Shown: positions 45,295 to 54,465, counted from the first letter of the stretch. The stretch: DNA of 59,728 bases from JANXSF01 sp043745195 (GCA_043745195.1 JAYTTF010000155.1:1-59728), one strand, 5' to 3'. A program made the numbers and translations. Notes: generated by a model not told the origin, from the sequence alone.

Positions 45295-46083
45295 ATGAAC
45301 ATTCTCTTTATCGGCGATATTTTCGCAAGCGCCGGTCGCAACATTGTCGCTGAACATCTACAGCGCATCATCACGGAAGAAAAAATCAGCTTGGCAATTG
45401 CTAACGTGGAAAATTCAGCAGGTGGATTTGGGGTTACGCCCGCCATTGCTGAAGAAATGCTCTCTTTAGGACTGGATGTGCTGACAACCGGAAACCATGT
45501 TTGGGACAAACGGGAATTGTACGATTATCTCCCTCGCCAACCGCGGTTATTGCGTCCGGCAAATTATAGTGAAGACTTGCCTGGAACCGGACTATGGATG
45601 GGCAAGGCCCGCAACGGCGTGGAATGCGCGGTGATCAATATGCAGGGTAGAAGTTACATGCCCTCTACAGACGATCCTTTTCGGAAAATGAATGGAATTC
45701 TGGGTAGTATTCCTGAATCCGTGAAGGTGCGGTTCGTTGACTTTCACGCGGAACTGACGAGTGAAAAGGTTGCGATGGGTTGGCACTTGGATGGGCGGGT
45801 ATCCGCCATGGTGGGCACTCACACTCACATTCCAACTGCCGACGAACGGATTCTTGCAGGCGGCATGGCCTATCAAACCGATTGCGGTATGACTGGCCCC
45901 TACGATTCAGTCATTGGTGTGGAAAAGGATTTGATCATGAGGAGATTCCTCACCGCCCTGCCGGTAAGAATGGAAGCAGCCAAAGGTGGAGTGGAGCTCC
46001 ACGCATCGATAGTCCGAGTGGACGTTGAAACTGGAAAAGCCATGTCCATCAAACGCTTCGAGATAAAAGAAGCGACCCGCTAG
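45295..46083 (+). CDS. ymdB: YmdB family metallophosphoesterase
   Basis: TIGR00282-type calcineurin-like phosphodiesterase of 262 residues with dinuclear-metal ligands in GDIFASAGR, VENSAGGFG, TTGNHVWDK and GTHTHIPTADERIL. In Bacillus it acts on 2',3'-cyclic nucleotides and affects biofilm choice. The start at 45295 is used because upstream sequence in the frame belongs to the 6S RNA gene. It begins 45 bp after the end of the 6S RNA. Confidence 0.92.
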   Translation: MNILFIGDIFASAGRNIVAEHLQRIITEEKISLAIANVENSAGGFGVTPAIAEEMLSLGLDVLTTGNHVWDKRELYDYLPRQPRLLRPANYSEDLPGTGLWMGKARNGVECAVINMQGRSYMPSTDDPFRKMNGILGSIPESVKVRFVDFHAELTSEKVAMGWHLDGRVSAMVGTHTHIPTADERILAGGMAYQTDCGMTGPYDSVIGVEKDLIMRRFLTALPVRMEAAKGGVELHASIVRVDVETGKAMSIKRFEIKEATR

Positions 46084-46134
46084 TATCCCCATCGAACTGA
46101 AGTTTTAAGGCATTTCACCCGATAATTTGCTGAG

Positions 46135-49100
46135 ATGAAATCAAAAGCAAGATTCGGGCCAGAGCGCCCCATATCCGCTATGACCTCAACCTGGGGTTTG
46201 ACGGCTGGGGTACTTGCATTTATCGGCTTTGGAACTTCGGTCTATCTTTTAAATAGCATTAAACATATCCAGGTAGAGAACCGCAGTGATATCCAGCGTT
46301 TGGAACATGCGGAAAAGCTTGAATCCTATATCGTGGCATGGCTTTCCGAAGGCACGCGTGTCACCCACGAAACCAAATCCTCCATGCAGGAGACGGTTGA
46401 GACAATTGCCCTTGATGCTGCTTCGATTCCTGCAAGAAAAGGGGAATTGCAAAAAAGAAGTGAGTCAATTAAGAAAATCCAGGACGCTGCCCATTTGCTG
46501 TTTCCGCTGGATATCCACCTTCGGCAGGATTTGGAACCGGATCAAATCAAGGATCTTACGCGACAGTGGCGCAAGACACTGAAGGATTTGCAAGCTGGTG
46601 TTCAACTGTATGTTCATGACACTGGGACAAATCTTCAAGTATCGAACGACACCTTGGCCGTTCTATGGGGCGCGCTGGCACTCAGCATTGGATTTTCTTC
46701 CATGCTTGCAACAGGAATTATCCTTTACCTTCATCTTCTGCGGCGCGCCAATGGTGAATTGTTCAGACATGAAAGTATATTGCAGGAAAGCGAGGAACGA
46801 TACCGCACGATCGTTGAATTTTCACCTGATGGAATTGTTGTCCAATCTCAGGGTCAAGTGCGGTTCACCAATCAAGCAGCGGCGAGTTTACTGGGAGTTG
46901 AAGACAAAGGGTTGCTTCAAGGACTTCGATTATTCGAGTTTTTTCACGCCGAGGATGCCCCAGAAATAGAGCACCTGTGCACTTCGATTGAAAACGGGGA
47001 TCTAAGCCTTCAAAAAACACCCGTAGAATCTCGAGTCATGCTGTCCAACGGCCGTCAATTGAACATAGAGTTGACTGCTTTGGCGGTTCAATACAAAGGG
47101 GAGCCCGCTGTCCAACTTCTGATGCACAACGTTACTGAGAAAAAGCTGGCGGAAGATGCCATTCGGGCCAGCGAAATCAGATATCGGGAGTTGTTTGAGA
47201 ACGTCCTGGAAGGCGTCTATCGGATGACTTCAGAGGGCAAAATCGTTGCAGCTAATCCGGCATTGGTGAAGATGTTGGGATATTCCGCTGAGGCCCTGAG
47301 GGAACTTGATTTCTACCAGGATTTTTATTTGAAACCATTAGACCGGCAGCGTTTGGTAGATAGGCTGGAAGACGATGGGGACCTGCGCAGCCTGGAGCTG
47401 ACTTTACAGCGAAAGGATGGCAGCCAGATAACCGTTCTTGAGAATTCCAGACCTGTTTGGGATTCGGCAACCGGTCAACTTTATTTTGAAGGCACCCTAA
47501 CAGATATTACGCATTTGAAGGAATATGAACTAACGCTTCTGAGAAGAACCGAAGAAACTGAAGCTGCCCACGAACTTGCAGAGGCTGAAAGGACCAGAGC
47601 GGAAGAGGCGTTGAAAGTGGCGCAGGAGGCAAAACTTCAAATTGAAGAGCAGGCCGGACAATTGCTGGTTCAATCGCAGGAGCTCACCCATTCCCGCGAT
47701 TCCGCCCTGGAAGCTTCCCGCTTGAAATCGGAATTTTTGGCAAATGTCAGCCATGAAATCCGGACGCCAATGAACGGAATTATTGGAATGACGGGTTTGT
47801 TGTTGGACTCAAACTTAACCCCAGAACAGAGGGAATTTGGACAGACGGTACAAATGTCCGCAGATTGCCTTCTTGGAATCATTAACGACATTCTTGATTT
47901 TTCAAAGATCGAAGCGGGCAAGTTGGAAATTGAATATGTTTCCTTTGACATCCGTGCCACAATCCAGGATGCAATTGAATTGCTGGCGGAAAGAAGTGAC
48001 GCCAAAGGCCTTGAGATTCTCAGCCAGATCCCTGCAGCAGTCCCACAATTTGTAAGCGGTGACTCTGGCAGGCTACGTCAAATCTTGCTGAATTTGGTTG
48101 GAAACGCAGTCAAATTCACACTCCAAGGTGAAATCGTCGTTTCAACCTTAATTTATGAAGAAGATGGTGAACACATTGGTCTGAAGTTCAATATCCGGGA
48201 TACCGGGGTTGGGATCGCACCGGATACGAAAGAAAATCTATTCAGGGCATTTGTCCAGTCAGACGGATTGTCGACAAGAAAGTACGGTGGGACAGGACTG
48301 GGTTTAGCAATTTCCCGGCAACTTGTGGAGTTGATGGGTGGAGACATTGGAGTGGAGAGTGAACTTGGATGCGGTTCCACATTCTGGTTCACACTTCGCT
48401 TCAAGAAAATGACAATAAACGCTGATGTCGAAACACACCCAGCAAAATTGAACGGTGTTACGGTATTGGTGGTGGACGACAATCAGTCAGTCCGGAAGAC
48501 AATTGAAAGTTTACTCATGGGAGCTGGAGCGCTGGTGCAAGGATGCTCGGATCCAGAGAGCGCGCTTGAATTGATCGGCACTCTCGCTGCCAGGAATCAT
48601 GGATTCGACATGGTTCTTGTAGATCAAAATATGCCGCAAATGGATGGATACGAATTTTGCAATCGAATCCGCGAAGATGCGCAATTGAATGGAATGAAAT
48701 TGGTGCTTCTTACACCGTTTAGCCAGCGTAGTAGTTCGCAAGTCTGGGGACAACGAGGTATTGAAGCAACTCTCACCAAGCCAATCCGGGAATGGCACCT
48801 TGTGGAAACAGTTTCGGCTATTGCGCAATCTCTAGGTAAGCAAGCAAATATTGAAGAAGAACAAAGCAATGACTTAATTCGATTACACACATTGACATAC
48901 ACCCCAGAAACCACTTCGCCTGTTTGTTCACTAAACATTTTGGTGGTGGAAGACAATATTGTCAGTCAAAAAGTAGCAACCAGATTATTGGAAAAGCTGG
49001 GAGCGAAAGTGGACTTAGCCAACAATGGCAACGAGGCGTTGGAGAAGCTTCAACAAAGAAGTTACGATATGATCCTCATGGATTGCCAAATGCCAGGATT

Positions 49101-49308
49101 GGATGGCTTCCAAGCGACAGGGCGGATACGAGCTAGCGAACAGGAGGGCATCCGAATCCCAATTGTTGCCATGACCGCAGGAGCCATGGTGGGCGACAGA
49201 GAACGCTGCATTATGGCAGGTATGGACGATTACATCAGTAAGCCTGTAAAATGGGAAGAGTTGAAAGACACGGTTGCTAAGTGGTCCGCAAATGCAGTTA
49301 CTGAGTAG
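46135..49308 (+). CDS. hybrid sensor histidine kinase with PAS, HisKA, HATPase and two receiver domains
   Basis: A 1057-residue membrane kinase. Two membrane helices (about 20-40 and 173-200) bracket a helical periplasmic sensor. PAS domains lie at about 218-340 and 345-460, then a coiled coil (about 465-525). His540 in NVSHEIRTPMNG is the phosphorylated residue. The ATPase domain has the N, G1 and G2 boxes (LLNLVGNAVKFT, DTGVGIAPD, YGGTGLGLAIS). Two receivers follow with acceptors Asp830 (LVDQNMPQMDG) and Asp983 (LMDCQMPGLDG). Resembles BarA-type kinases but no Hpt domain is present, so phosphotransfer to a separate protein is expected. Confidence 0.92.
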   Translation: MKSKARFGPERPISAMTSTWGLTAGVLAFIGFGTSVYLLNSIKHIQVENRSDIQRLEHAEKLESYIVAWLSEGTRVTHETKSSMQETVETIALDAASIPARKGELQKRSESIKKIQDAAHLLFPLDIHLRQDLEPDQIKDLTRQWRKTLKDLQAGVQLYVHDTGTNLQVSNDTLAVLWGALALSIGFSSMLATGIILYLHLLRRANGELFRHESILQESEERYRTIVEFSPDGIVVQSQGQVRFTNQAAASLLGVEDKGLLQGLRLFEFFHAEDAPEIEHLCTSIENGDLSLQKTPVESRVMLSNGRQLNIELTALAVQYKGEPAVQLLMHNVTEKKLAEDAIRASEIRYRELFENVLEGVYRMTSEGKIVAANPALVKMLGYSAEALRELDFYQDFYLKPLDRQRLVDRLEDDGDLRSLELTLQRKDGSQITVLENSRPVWDSATGQLYFEGTLTDITHLKEYELTLLRRTEETEAAHELAEAERTRAEEALKVAQEAKLQIEEQAGQLLVQSQELTHSRDSALEASRLKSEFLANVSHEIRTPMNGIIGMTGLLLDSNLTPEQREFGQTVQMSADCLLGIINDILDFSKIEAGKLEIEYVSFDIRATIQDAIELLAERSDAKGLEILSQIPAAVPQFVSGDSGRLRQILLNLVGNAVKFTLQGEIVVSTLIYEEDGEHIGLKFNIRDTGVGIAPDTKENLFRAFVQSDGLSTRKYGGTGLGLAISRQLVELMGGDIGVESELGCGSTFWFTLRFKKMTINADVETHPAKLNGVTVLVVDDNQSVRKTIESLLMGAGALVQGCSDPESALELIGTLAARNHGFDMVLVDQNMPQMDGYEFCNRIREDAQLNGMKLVLLTPFSQRSSSQVWGQRGIEATLTKPIREWHLVETVSAIAQSLGKQANIEEEQSNDLIRLHTLTYTPETTSPVCSLNILVVEDNIVSQKVATRLLEKLGAKVDLANNGNEALEKLQQRSYDMILMDCQMPGLDGFQATGRIRASEQEGIRIPIVAMTAGAMVGDRERCIMAGMDDYISKPVKWEELKDTVAKWSANAVTE

Positions 49309-49388
49309 ATATTCGCTAGCTAACGCAACCCTAAGACGCCACCTCCCCCGAGTTTAGCGCTCCGGGCCACGTCAGCCAGCGAAAATCT
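49307..49388 (+). other. C-rich structured sequence after the kinase gene
   Basis: Outer arms AGATATTCGCT (49307-49317, touching the kinase stop) and AGCGAAAATCT (49378-49388) pair with one mismatch. An inner GCTAA/TTAGC stem frames a C-rich loop (CCACCTCCCCC). No promoter or terminator is clear, so it may just be a 3' UTR structure. Confidence 0.3.
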
Positions 49389-49459
49389 GTATTAGTTTTA
49401 GCAGGTACTGCGGTATATTGCTAGCAGAAAATGGGTTTCCCTCAGAACTATTTGTAGTC

Positions 49460-49497
49460 TATAATCAACACTTTGGTACACCATAACTGTGCCAAAG
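49460..49497 (+). promoter_or_regulatory. nagA promoter with operator-like palindrome
   Basis: A consensus -10 box TATAAT at 49460-49465 (no strong -35) is followed by an inverted repeat CTTTGGTACA-N7-TGTGCCAAAG at 49471-49497, 10-bp arms with one G-U, covering the expected transcription start and ending 13 bp before the nagA ATG. The position fits a repressor site of GntR, LacI or ROK type responding to amino sugars. Confidence 0.6.
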
Positions 49498-49510
49498 CTG
49501 TGGATAAAAC

Positions 49511-50674
49511 ATGACAAGAACAAATTGGTTTGGAAAAACTACCCGAATGGGGGAATATATTAACCTCGAATGCGGGGGCTATATAACCCAAGTGAGGGTG
49601 AATCCTATCGGGTCGGCAGAAAATCAGAACTATCTTGCTCCTGGCTTCATTGATCTTCAAGTAAATGGCTTCGCCGGGGTGGACTACAATTCCGGCTTCA
49701 CTCCACTTTCCGAGATTGCCCGTTCCATTCAAGTTCTGTTTAGTTGTGGCGTAAGCCGGTTTTACCCGACCGTTATCACAGGTGGCCGGGATGAAATGGT
49801 AGCGGCATTGCGCAATTTGACCAGAGCCAAACAAATTCTGCCTGAGGGAATTGCCATTGAAGGATTCCATGTTGAAGGCCCACACATTTCCGCAGAGGAC
49901 GGTCCCCGAGGAGCGCATCCTATTCAATACGTTCGAAAGCCAGACATTGAGGAGTACAAAAGATGGCAGGACGCCACTGAGGGATTGGTGAAGCTGGTGA
50001 CGCTGGCTCCCGAATGGCCCGAAGCACCCAGCTATATTGAGTCGCTTGTAAAAGACGGCGTAGTAATTTCTATCGGGCACACTGGTGCAAACCGACAGCA
50101 AATCCAAGATGCGGTGTCAGCCGGGGCTACGCTTTCTACTCATCTGGGCAATGGAGCCCATGCAATTCTTCCACGTCACCCCAACTATATTTGGGAGCAG
50201 TTGGCGGAGGACAGGCTCACTGCGGATTTCATTGTAGATGGCATCCATTTATCCGACAGCTTTCTGAAAGTCGCCTTGCGGGCGAAAGGAATAGAGCGAT
50301 CCGTTTTAGTCACTGACGCCAGTTCACCGGCCGGAGCCGCACCGGGCCGTTACAAGTTAGGGGAACAGGAAGTGGATCTGACCGAAGACAACCGAGTTGT
50401 ATTAGCCGGACAAACCAGGCTTGCAGGTTCAGCCCTTCGGATGGACACCGGGGTTTCCAACTTAATGAGGATAGGTGGACTCTCTTTGTCAGAAGCAATC
50501 ACAATGGCGACTACAAACCCCGCAAAAGTAGGGAAAGTGAAGGATCGTGAAAATGGGCTAGTCGCAGGCGATCGAGCGGACATTATTGAGTTTACTTTCG
50601 ATGAGGAGACGAAGAAAATTACAATTCTCAAGAACTACATTAGTGGCAATCTAGTGTATCAATCTCATTCTTAA
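49511..50674 (+). CDS. nagA: N-acetylglucosamine-6-phosphate deacetylase
   Basis: Amidohydrolase-superfamily enzyme (387 residues) that deacetylates GlcNAc-6-phosphate. Motifs seen are PGFIDLQVNGFAGVDY, GFHVEGPHIS with the metal Glu, ISIGHTGAN, STHLGNGAHAI and the catalytic Asp in VLVTDASSPAG. The start is uncertain: no good ribosome site precedes ATG 49511 and another ATG is at 49547. It would consume the product of MurQ (31595-32488). A palindrome upstream suggests a dedicated repressor. Confidence 0.92.
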   Translation: MTRTNWFGKTTRMGEYINLECGGYITQVRVNPIGSAENQNYLAPGFIDLQVNGFAGVDYNSGFTPLSEIARSIQVLFSCGVSRFYPTVITGGRDEMVAALRNLTRAKQILPEGIAIEGFHVEGPHISAEDGPRGAHPIQYVRKPDIEEYKRWQDATEGLVKLVTLAPEWPEAPSYIESLVKDGVVISIGHTGANRQQIQDAVSAGATLSTHLGNGAHAILPRHPNYIWEQLAEDRLTADFIVDGIHLSDSFLKVALRAKGIERSVLVTDASSPAGAAPGRYKLGEQEVDLTEDNRVVLAGQTRLAGSALRMDTGVSNLMRIGGLSLSEAITMATTNPAKVGKVKDRENGLVAGDRADIIEFTFDEETKKITILKNYISGNLVYQSHS

Positions 50675-50790
50675 CCCTTTGCCTCTTTCCGCCTAGTAGC
50701 AATAGTACTAAGGTTGCGGTAAACTAAAATGAAGTTCTGTGGAAACGCAGCACCCAAATTTATGTCTAATAGGTTGGAGGCACGAACGTA

Positions 50791-53700
50791 ATGTTAAGGT
50801 CAACACTACCCCTTGCCCTTTTGGCGGCACTCACTGTCTCCCCTGCTTTCACGCAGGGTTTGAGCACAACTGCTACAAAAGATGATTGGGAAGAAATCAA
50901 TTTCGCATTCGATTCAGCAACGCTGATTGACGGCTACCCCAGCTTACTCCGTCTGGCAGATTTGTTGGGGAAAAACCCTACATTCAAAGCCCGGCTGGTT
51001 GGCCATACCGATTGGCATGGGTCGAAGAGGTATAACGATAAATTGGGAAATAGCCGTGCGGCCACGGTCAAATCTTTCCTTGAAAAATATGGGGCGCGTT
51101 CTTCGCAAATTGAATTAGTTTCCATGGGGAATGAAAAACCCAAGGTGTCGGGCAAAAATCCCGATTCTGATTTGATGAACAGGCGAGTGGAAGTTAATAT
51201 TGTCGACGGCAACGGAAAATCGATTTCCGCTGGTGGAATCGGCGACGCGATTCGTGGCTTGGAAGCCAACAAATCAATGGGCGATCAATGCTGTAACGAG
51301 GTGCTGAAACGCCTGGATAAGCTGGACGACATTCTGGCTGCGCTACGTGCACTGAAGACCGAAAACGAACAGATGAAGCAGCAGCTTGCCGGTGTGGGCA
51401 GTGATGTTAAGAAAGTCGGCAGCGATGTTGACGACTTGAAGAACAAGTTGGCAGCCCATATGGCGGCGGGCCCATCCGCAGGATCCGGCACGGGGAACGC
51501 AAATCCCGGTGCCGCTCAATTCGGACCTGTTCCTGGCGGGGCGAGCGGAGCAACTGGTCAAACTGGTCCGGCAGGTTCAGGAGGACCTGGGGGTTCTGGC
51601 ACTGGCAAAGGATCTGGCTCCGGCACCGGAATGGACGACAATAACTTCCTGAAGAAATTTGCACTTCTTGGTCTGAATGCAGGACCCACCTCCGATGGCA
51701 AACTCACCTTCACCGGAAAAGGACGTTTCTTCAGCAAGCTGAGCGAGAGTACGGCATTCCAATCGGAAGGCGAATATATGTACTTCCGTGATCGTAAGGA
51801 AGGGCAGTTCGATTTCGGTTTAGTGAATCGCAACAAGCGGGCCCAAATGGGATTGTTCTCCAGCTTCAAGCATGTCAGCTTCAATCAATTTGAAAACGGC
51901 GGAACTCTTGGACAAGCGGCATTCACAGCTGATTATGTCTTCAACAAAGGACGGGTTGGTGTTTTTGGAACTAAAGCGTTCATGAACAATGCGGTTTTGA
52001 ATCGAACTCTCATTACCCGCAATGTGTTTGAAGAAACATATATGAAGGCAGTTGATCAGATTGGCGTATCCACAGGAATCGCCCTCTACAAGGACATCTA
52101 TGCTGAGGCGAATTTGGCCTATCTGAAGAGCAGGTTGGGCAACGACAGGCCAGGCGGAACCATCCGTTTAGTCAAGCCTCTGAACACCCACATCGCTCTT
52201 AGCGTGGAAGGTGGTTTCAATGAAACCATGATTGGTAAGGATTCCAACGGTCGAGTAGCTTTCGGCGTTTTGTTTGGTAATTTCCTTCGTCCTCAAACTT
52301 TCGGGACACAAACCGGTCCAGTGCCCGTGGACATTCCTCGTGTTCGTTATGAGTTGCTGACCCGAAGGGTTCGCACAGGCAACGATCCCCCAGTGGCCGA
52401 CGCAGGTCCTGATCAAAACGGCATTGTTGCAGGACTGGTGAATCTGGACGGTTCCGGATCCTACTCTCCGGAAGGCAATCCGATCACGTATCAATGGACG
52501 CAAATTGCCGGCCCGGCAGTAACTATTACAAACGCTACTTCAGCTAAGGCAAGCTTCACTTCTACCGATTCGCAATCCTACGCGTTCCGGCTCACAGTGA
52601 AAGACAACTTTGGCGGTCAGGGCACAGCTCGCGTATCAATTACAACGCGTGCTCCAAATCTTGTCCGCATTCTGCGATTCACCGCCATCCCGGCAACCAT
52701 CAAGTCGGGCCAAACTTCAACCATCAATTGGCAGGTTGAAAATGCAGACACAGTGGAAATCTCCGGAATCGGAATGGTTGACAAGACCCAAGGGTCTTCG
52801 CAGGTCAGTCCCAAGGAAACCACCACCTATAAGATTACGGCGAAGAACCGGAACAGCGAAGCCAACGAAACCATCACCATAACAGTTGATAAACCGGTGG
52901 TGCGAATCATCAGCTTCTCGGCCTCTCCGGCAAATATCAATTTAGGGCAGACTTCTACTCTGGCATGGCAGACGGAGAACGCCGATACAGTTGAAATCGA
53001 TGGCATCGGCAAAGTAAATGTCAACGGTGCGGCTCCGGTATCGCCGAAGGAAACGACGACTTATAAACTGACCGCACGGAACCAGTTCGGTGATGTTACT
53101 GCGACAGCTACTGTTCAGGTAAACGGCACACCTGGCGGACCCGTTGCTTCGGGCCCGCGGATAATTCGCTTTGATGCTTCTCCGCAAGAAATCACGACCG
53201 ATCAGAGTTCGGCTCTGAGTTGGTTGGTGGAAAATGCGGACACCGTTACCATTACCAGTTTGGGCACGGTACCACTCAGTGGCAGTCGACAGGTGAATCC
53301 GCAATTGAACACCATCTATACAATAACGGCAACGAATCCTAACGGCCAGGTATCTTCAACCGTCGCGATAAACGTTCGGGCAGCCGCACCTAAACCTCCG
53401 GTGCTGACTTCGTGTTCCGCAACCCCAGTGAGTATAAACTCTGGGGAGGCTGCATTGATCAGCTTTACCGCAGTGAACGCTAATGTAGTCACATTTAATG
53501 GACTAGGAGTTTCAAGCCCCATTACAGTGCGGCCAACAGTTGACACTACTTATACCCTTACCGCATATGGAGCAAATCAGTTAACCACCACTTGCCAAGT
53601 GCTTGTGAAGGTTAACCAGATCCAAGTTCCCAAGGGACCAATCGCCAACGCTGGACCCAATTTTGAAACCTTATACAGGGAATTACAATTGGATGGTGGG

Positions 53701-53913
53701 CAATCAACGGATCCTGACGGTTTACCGTTGACTTACCGTTGGCGAATTGTCGATAAGACGGCTGCTATTTTGGAGCCAAACTCACAGCGAACCAGAGTCC
53801 AACTTGGTGAGCAGTTTGGCACATATACGTTTGAACTGACAGTTACCAATTCCAAGGGTATATCTTCATCAACCCGAGTTATTGTGAACTTTGTATCAAC
53901 AAGGGTCTTCTAA
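50791..53913 (+). CDS. OmpA-domain/beta-barrel/PKD-repeat mosaic outer-membrane protein
   Basis: A 1040-residue exported protein. Order of parts: signal peptide (to about 22); OmpA peptidoglycan-binding domain (about 30-145; NFAFDSATLIDG, LVGHTDWHGSKRYND, NRRVEVNI); short coiled coil (about 165-220); Gly/Ser/Pro-rich linker (about 225-285); a segment with barrel-like strands (about 295-530); PKD-like domain (about 535-630; DGSGSYSPEGNPITYQW); four repeats of about 75 residues with the core SGQTSTINWQVENADTVEI; and a final PKD-like domain (about 950-1035). GGAGG precedes the ATG. A strong terminator follows. It may tether the envelope and present repeats outside. Confidence 0.8.
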   Translation: MLRSTLPLALLAALTVSPAFTQGLSTTATKDDWEEINFAFDSATLIDGYPSLLRLADLLGKNPTFKARLVGHTDWHGSKRYNDKLGNSRAATVKSFLEKYGARSSQIELVSMGNEKPKVSGKNPDSDLMNRRVEVNIVDGNGKSISAGGIGDAIRGLEANKSMGDQCCNEVLKRLDKLDDILAALRALKTENEQMKQQLAGVGSDVKKVGSDVDDLKNKLAAHMAAGPSAGSGTGNANPGAAQFGPVPGGASGATGQTGPAGSGGPGGSGTGKGSGSGTGMDDNNFLKKFALLGLNAGPTSDGKLTFTGKGRFFSKLSESTAFQSEGEYMYFRDRKEGQFDFGLVNRNKRAQMGLFSSFKHVSFNQFENGGTLGQAAFTADYVFNKGRVGVFGTKAFMNNAVLNRTLITRNVFEETYMKAVDQIGVSTGIALYKDIYAEANLAYLKSRLGNDRPGGTIRLVKPLNTHIALSVEGGFNETMIGKDSNGRVAFGVLFGNFLRPQTFGTQTGPVPVDIPRVRYELLTRRVRTGNDPPVADAGPDQNGIVAGLVNLDGSGSYSPEGNPITYQWTQIAGPAVTITNATSAKASFTSTDSQSYAFRLTVKDNFGGQGTARVSITTRAPNLVRILRFTAIPATIKSGQTSTINWQVENADTVEISGIGMVDKTQGSSQVSPKETTTYKITAKNRNSEANETITITVDKPVVRIISFSASPANINLGQTSTLAWQTENADTVEIDGIGKVNVNGAAPVSPKETTTYKLTARNQFGDVTATATVQVNGTPGGPVASGPRIIRFDASPQEITTDQSSALSWLVENADTVTITSLGTVPLSGSRQVNPQLNTIYTITATNPNGQVSSTVAINVRAAAPKPPVLTSCSATPVSINSGEAALISFTAVNANVVTFNGLGVSSPITVRPTVDTTYTLTAYGANQLTTTCQVLVKVNQIQVPKGPIANAGPNFETLYRELQLDGGQSTDPDGLPLTYRWRIVDKTAAILEPNSQRTRVQLGEQFGTYTFELTVTNSKGISSSTRVIVNFVSTRVF

Positions 53914-53939
53914 GCCGACCCGTTACAGCAAGCCAAAAA

Positions 53940-53975
53940 CAAAAAGCGAAGACTGCGGTTTTCGCTTTTTGTTTG
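53940..53975 (+). terminator. intrinsic terminator of the OmpA-mosaic gene
   Basis: CAAAAAGCGAA (53940-53950) pairs with TTCGCTTTTTG (53961-53971) over 11 bp, followed by TTTG. It isolates the upstream gene from the peptide units that follow. Confidence 0.88.
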
Positions 53976-54012
53976 TTGGTAGTACTTTCTATCGATACCT
54001 TATGAAAGATAG

Positions 54013-54042
54013 TTGCACTGCATATCTCCAAGGGTGTATAGT
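54013..54042 (+). promoter_or_regulatory. promoter of micropeptide gene 1
   Basis: TTGCAC (54013-54018), an 18-bp spacer and TATAGT (54037-54042) form a good sigma70-like promoter. Transcription would begin near 54049, leaving a leader of about 74 nt before the peptide start. Confidence 0.7.
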
Positions 54043-54122
54043 AGCCTACATGATTGACCTGAGAGAAGACCTACCGGGTTTCCCTTAAGGCGATTTTGAT
54101 TTACTAACTCATGGAGAATAAA

Positions 54123-54173
54123 ATGAAAGTTCGATCTAACGTGAAAGCTGGCATGGCTGTTTGGGGTGAATAA
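54123..54173 (+). CDS. 16-residue micropeptide 1 (MKVRSNVKAGMAVWGE)
   Basis: An independent minigene: ATG at 54123 with GGAG 6 nt upstream, 16 codons, TAA. The peptide has a basic N-terminal half (KVRSNVK) and a small-residue/Trp C-terminal half (AGMAVWG), with no signal peptide or membrane helix. It is almost identical to the peptide at 54384-54434; the codon differences are at third positions and the only residue change is Glu to Asp. An in-frame ATG 12 bp upstream exists, but its GAG is part of the ribosome site and it is not conserved in copy 2. Own promoter and terminator give a transcript of about 190 nt. No modifying enzyme or transporter is adjacent. It may be a RiPP precursor, a signalling peptide or another short functional peptide; I do not recognise it. 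Confidence 0.8.
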   Translation: MKVRSNVKAGMAVWGE

Positions 54174-54201
54174 CCTTTCTCTGCTTTGCTTTATTTGAAA
54201 C

Positions 54202-54234
54202 GAAAAACCTCTGGGCCTGTGCCAGAGGTTTTTC
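54202..54234 (+). terminator. intrinsic terminator of micropeptide gene 1
   Basis: GAAAAACCTCTGG (54202-54214) pairs perfectly with CCAGAGGTTTTTC (54222-54234) over 13 bp around a 7-nt loop, with the T-run within and after the arm. A very strong terminator 28 bp after the peptide stop. Confidence 0.92.
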
Positions 54235-54272
54235 TTTGGTACTAACATCAGAACAATCCTTACCTACTGATA

Positions 54273-54342
54273 GGGGTAGTCTGATACCCCCACTCTTATC
54301 CCTTACTTTATACTTCCCCTATGCCAAGTAGGTGAAACACCT
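54273..54342 (+). promoter_or_regulatory. probable control region of micropeptide gene 2
   Basis: Holds an inverted repeat GGGGTA-gtctga-TACCCC (54273-54290), a -10-like TATACT (54309-54314) and a palindrome AGGTG-aaa-CACCT (54330-54342). The -35 position falls on the first inverted repeat, so an activator or alternative factor may be used. ACCTGAGNGAA occurs here (from 54339) and in the leader of gene 1 (from 54057). Confidence 0.4.
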
Positions 54343-54383
54343 GAGTGAATTACCAATTTGGTTTAAATAATAAGGAGATCAAA

Positions 54384-54434
54384 ATGAAAGTTCGTTCCAA
54401 CGTAAAGGCTGGTATGGCTGTTTGGGGTGACTAG
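54384..54434 (+). CDS. 16-residue micropeptide 2 (MKVRSNVKAGMAVWGD)
   Basis: Second minigene: ATG at 54384 with AAGGAG upstream at ideal spacing, 16 codons, TAG. Compared with copy 1, codons for Arg4, Ser5, Val7, Lys8 and Gly10 change silently at the third base, residue 16 changes Glu to Asp and the stop changes TAA to TAG, while leader and trailer are not alike. This is the pattern of old paralogs under protein-level selection, and it makes a chance frame very unlikely. It is followed by a terminator shared with the convergent glycosyltransferase gene. Confidence 0.82.
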   Translation: MKVRSNVKAGMAVWGD

Positions 54435-54465
54435 CCCTGTTCAGCTCTAGCAATAAGAATTAAAG

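Noticed and set aside
54123..54434. Attenuation leader peptides
   Set aside because: No structural gene follows either peptide in the same direction, and neither has a run of one amino acid's codons.
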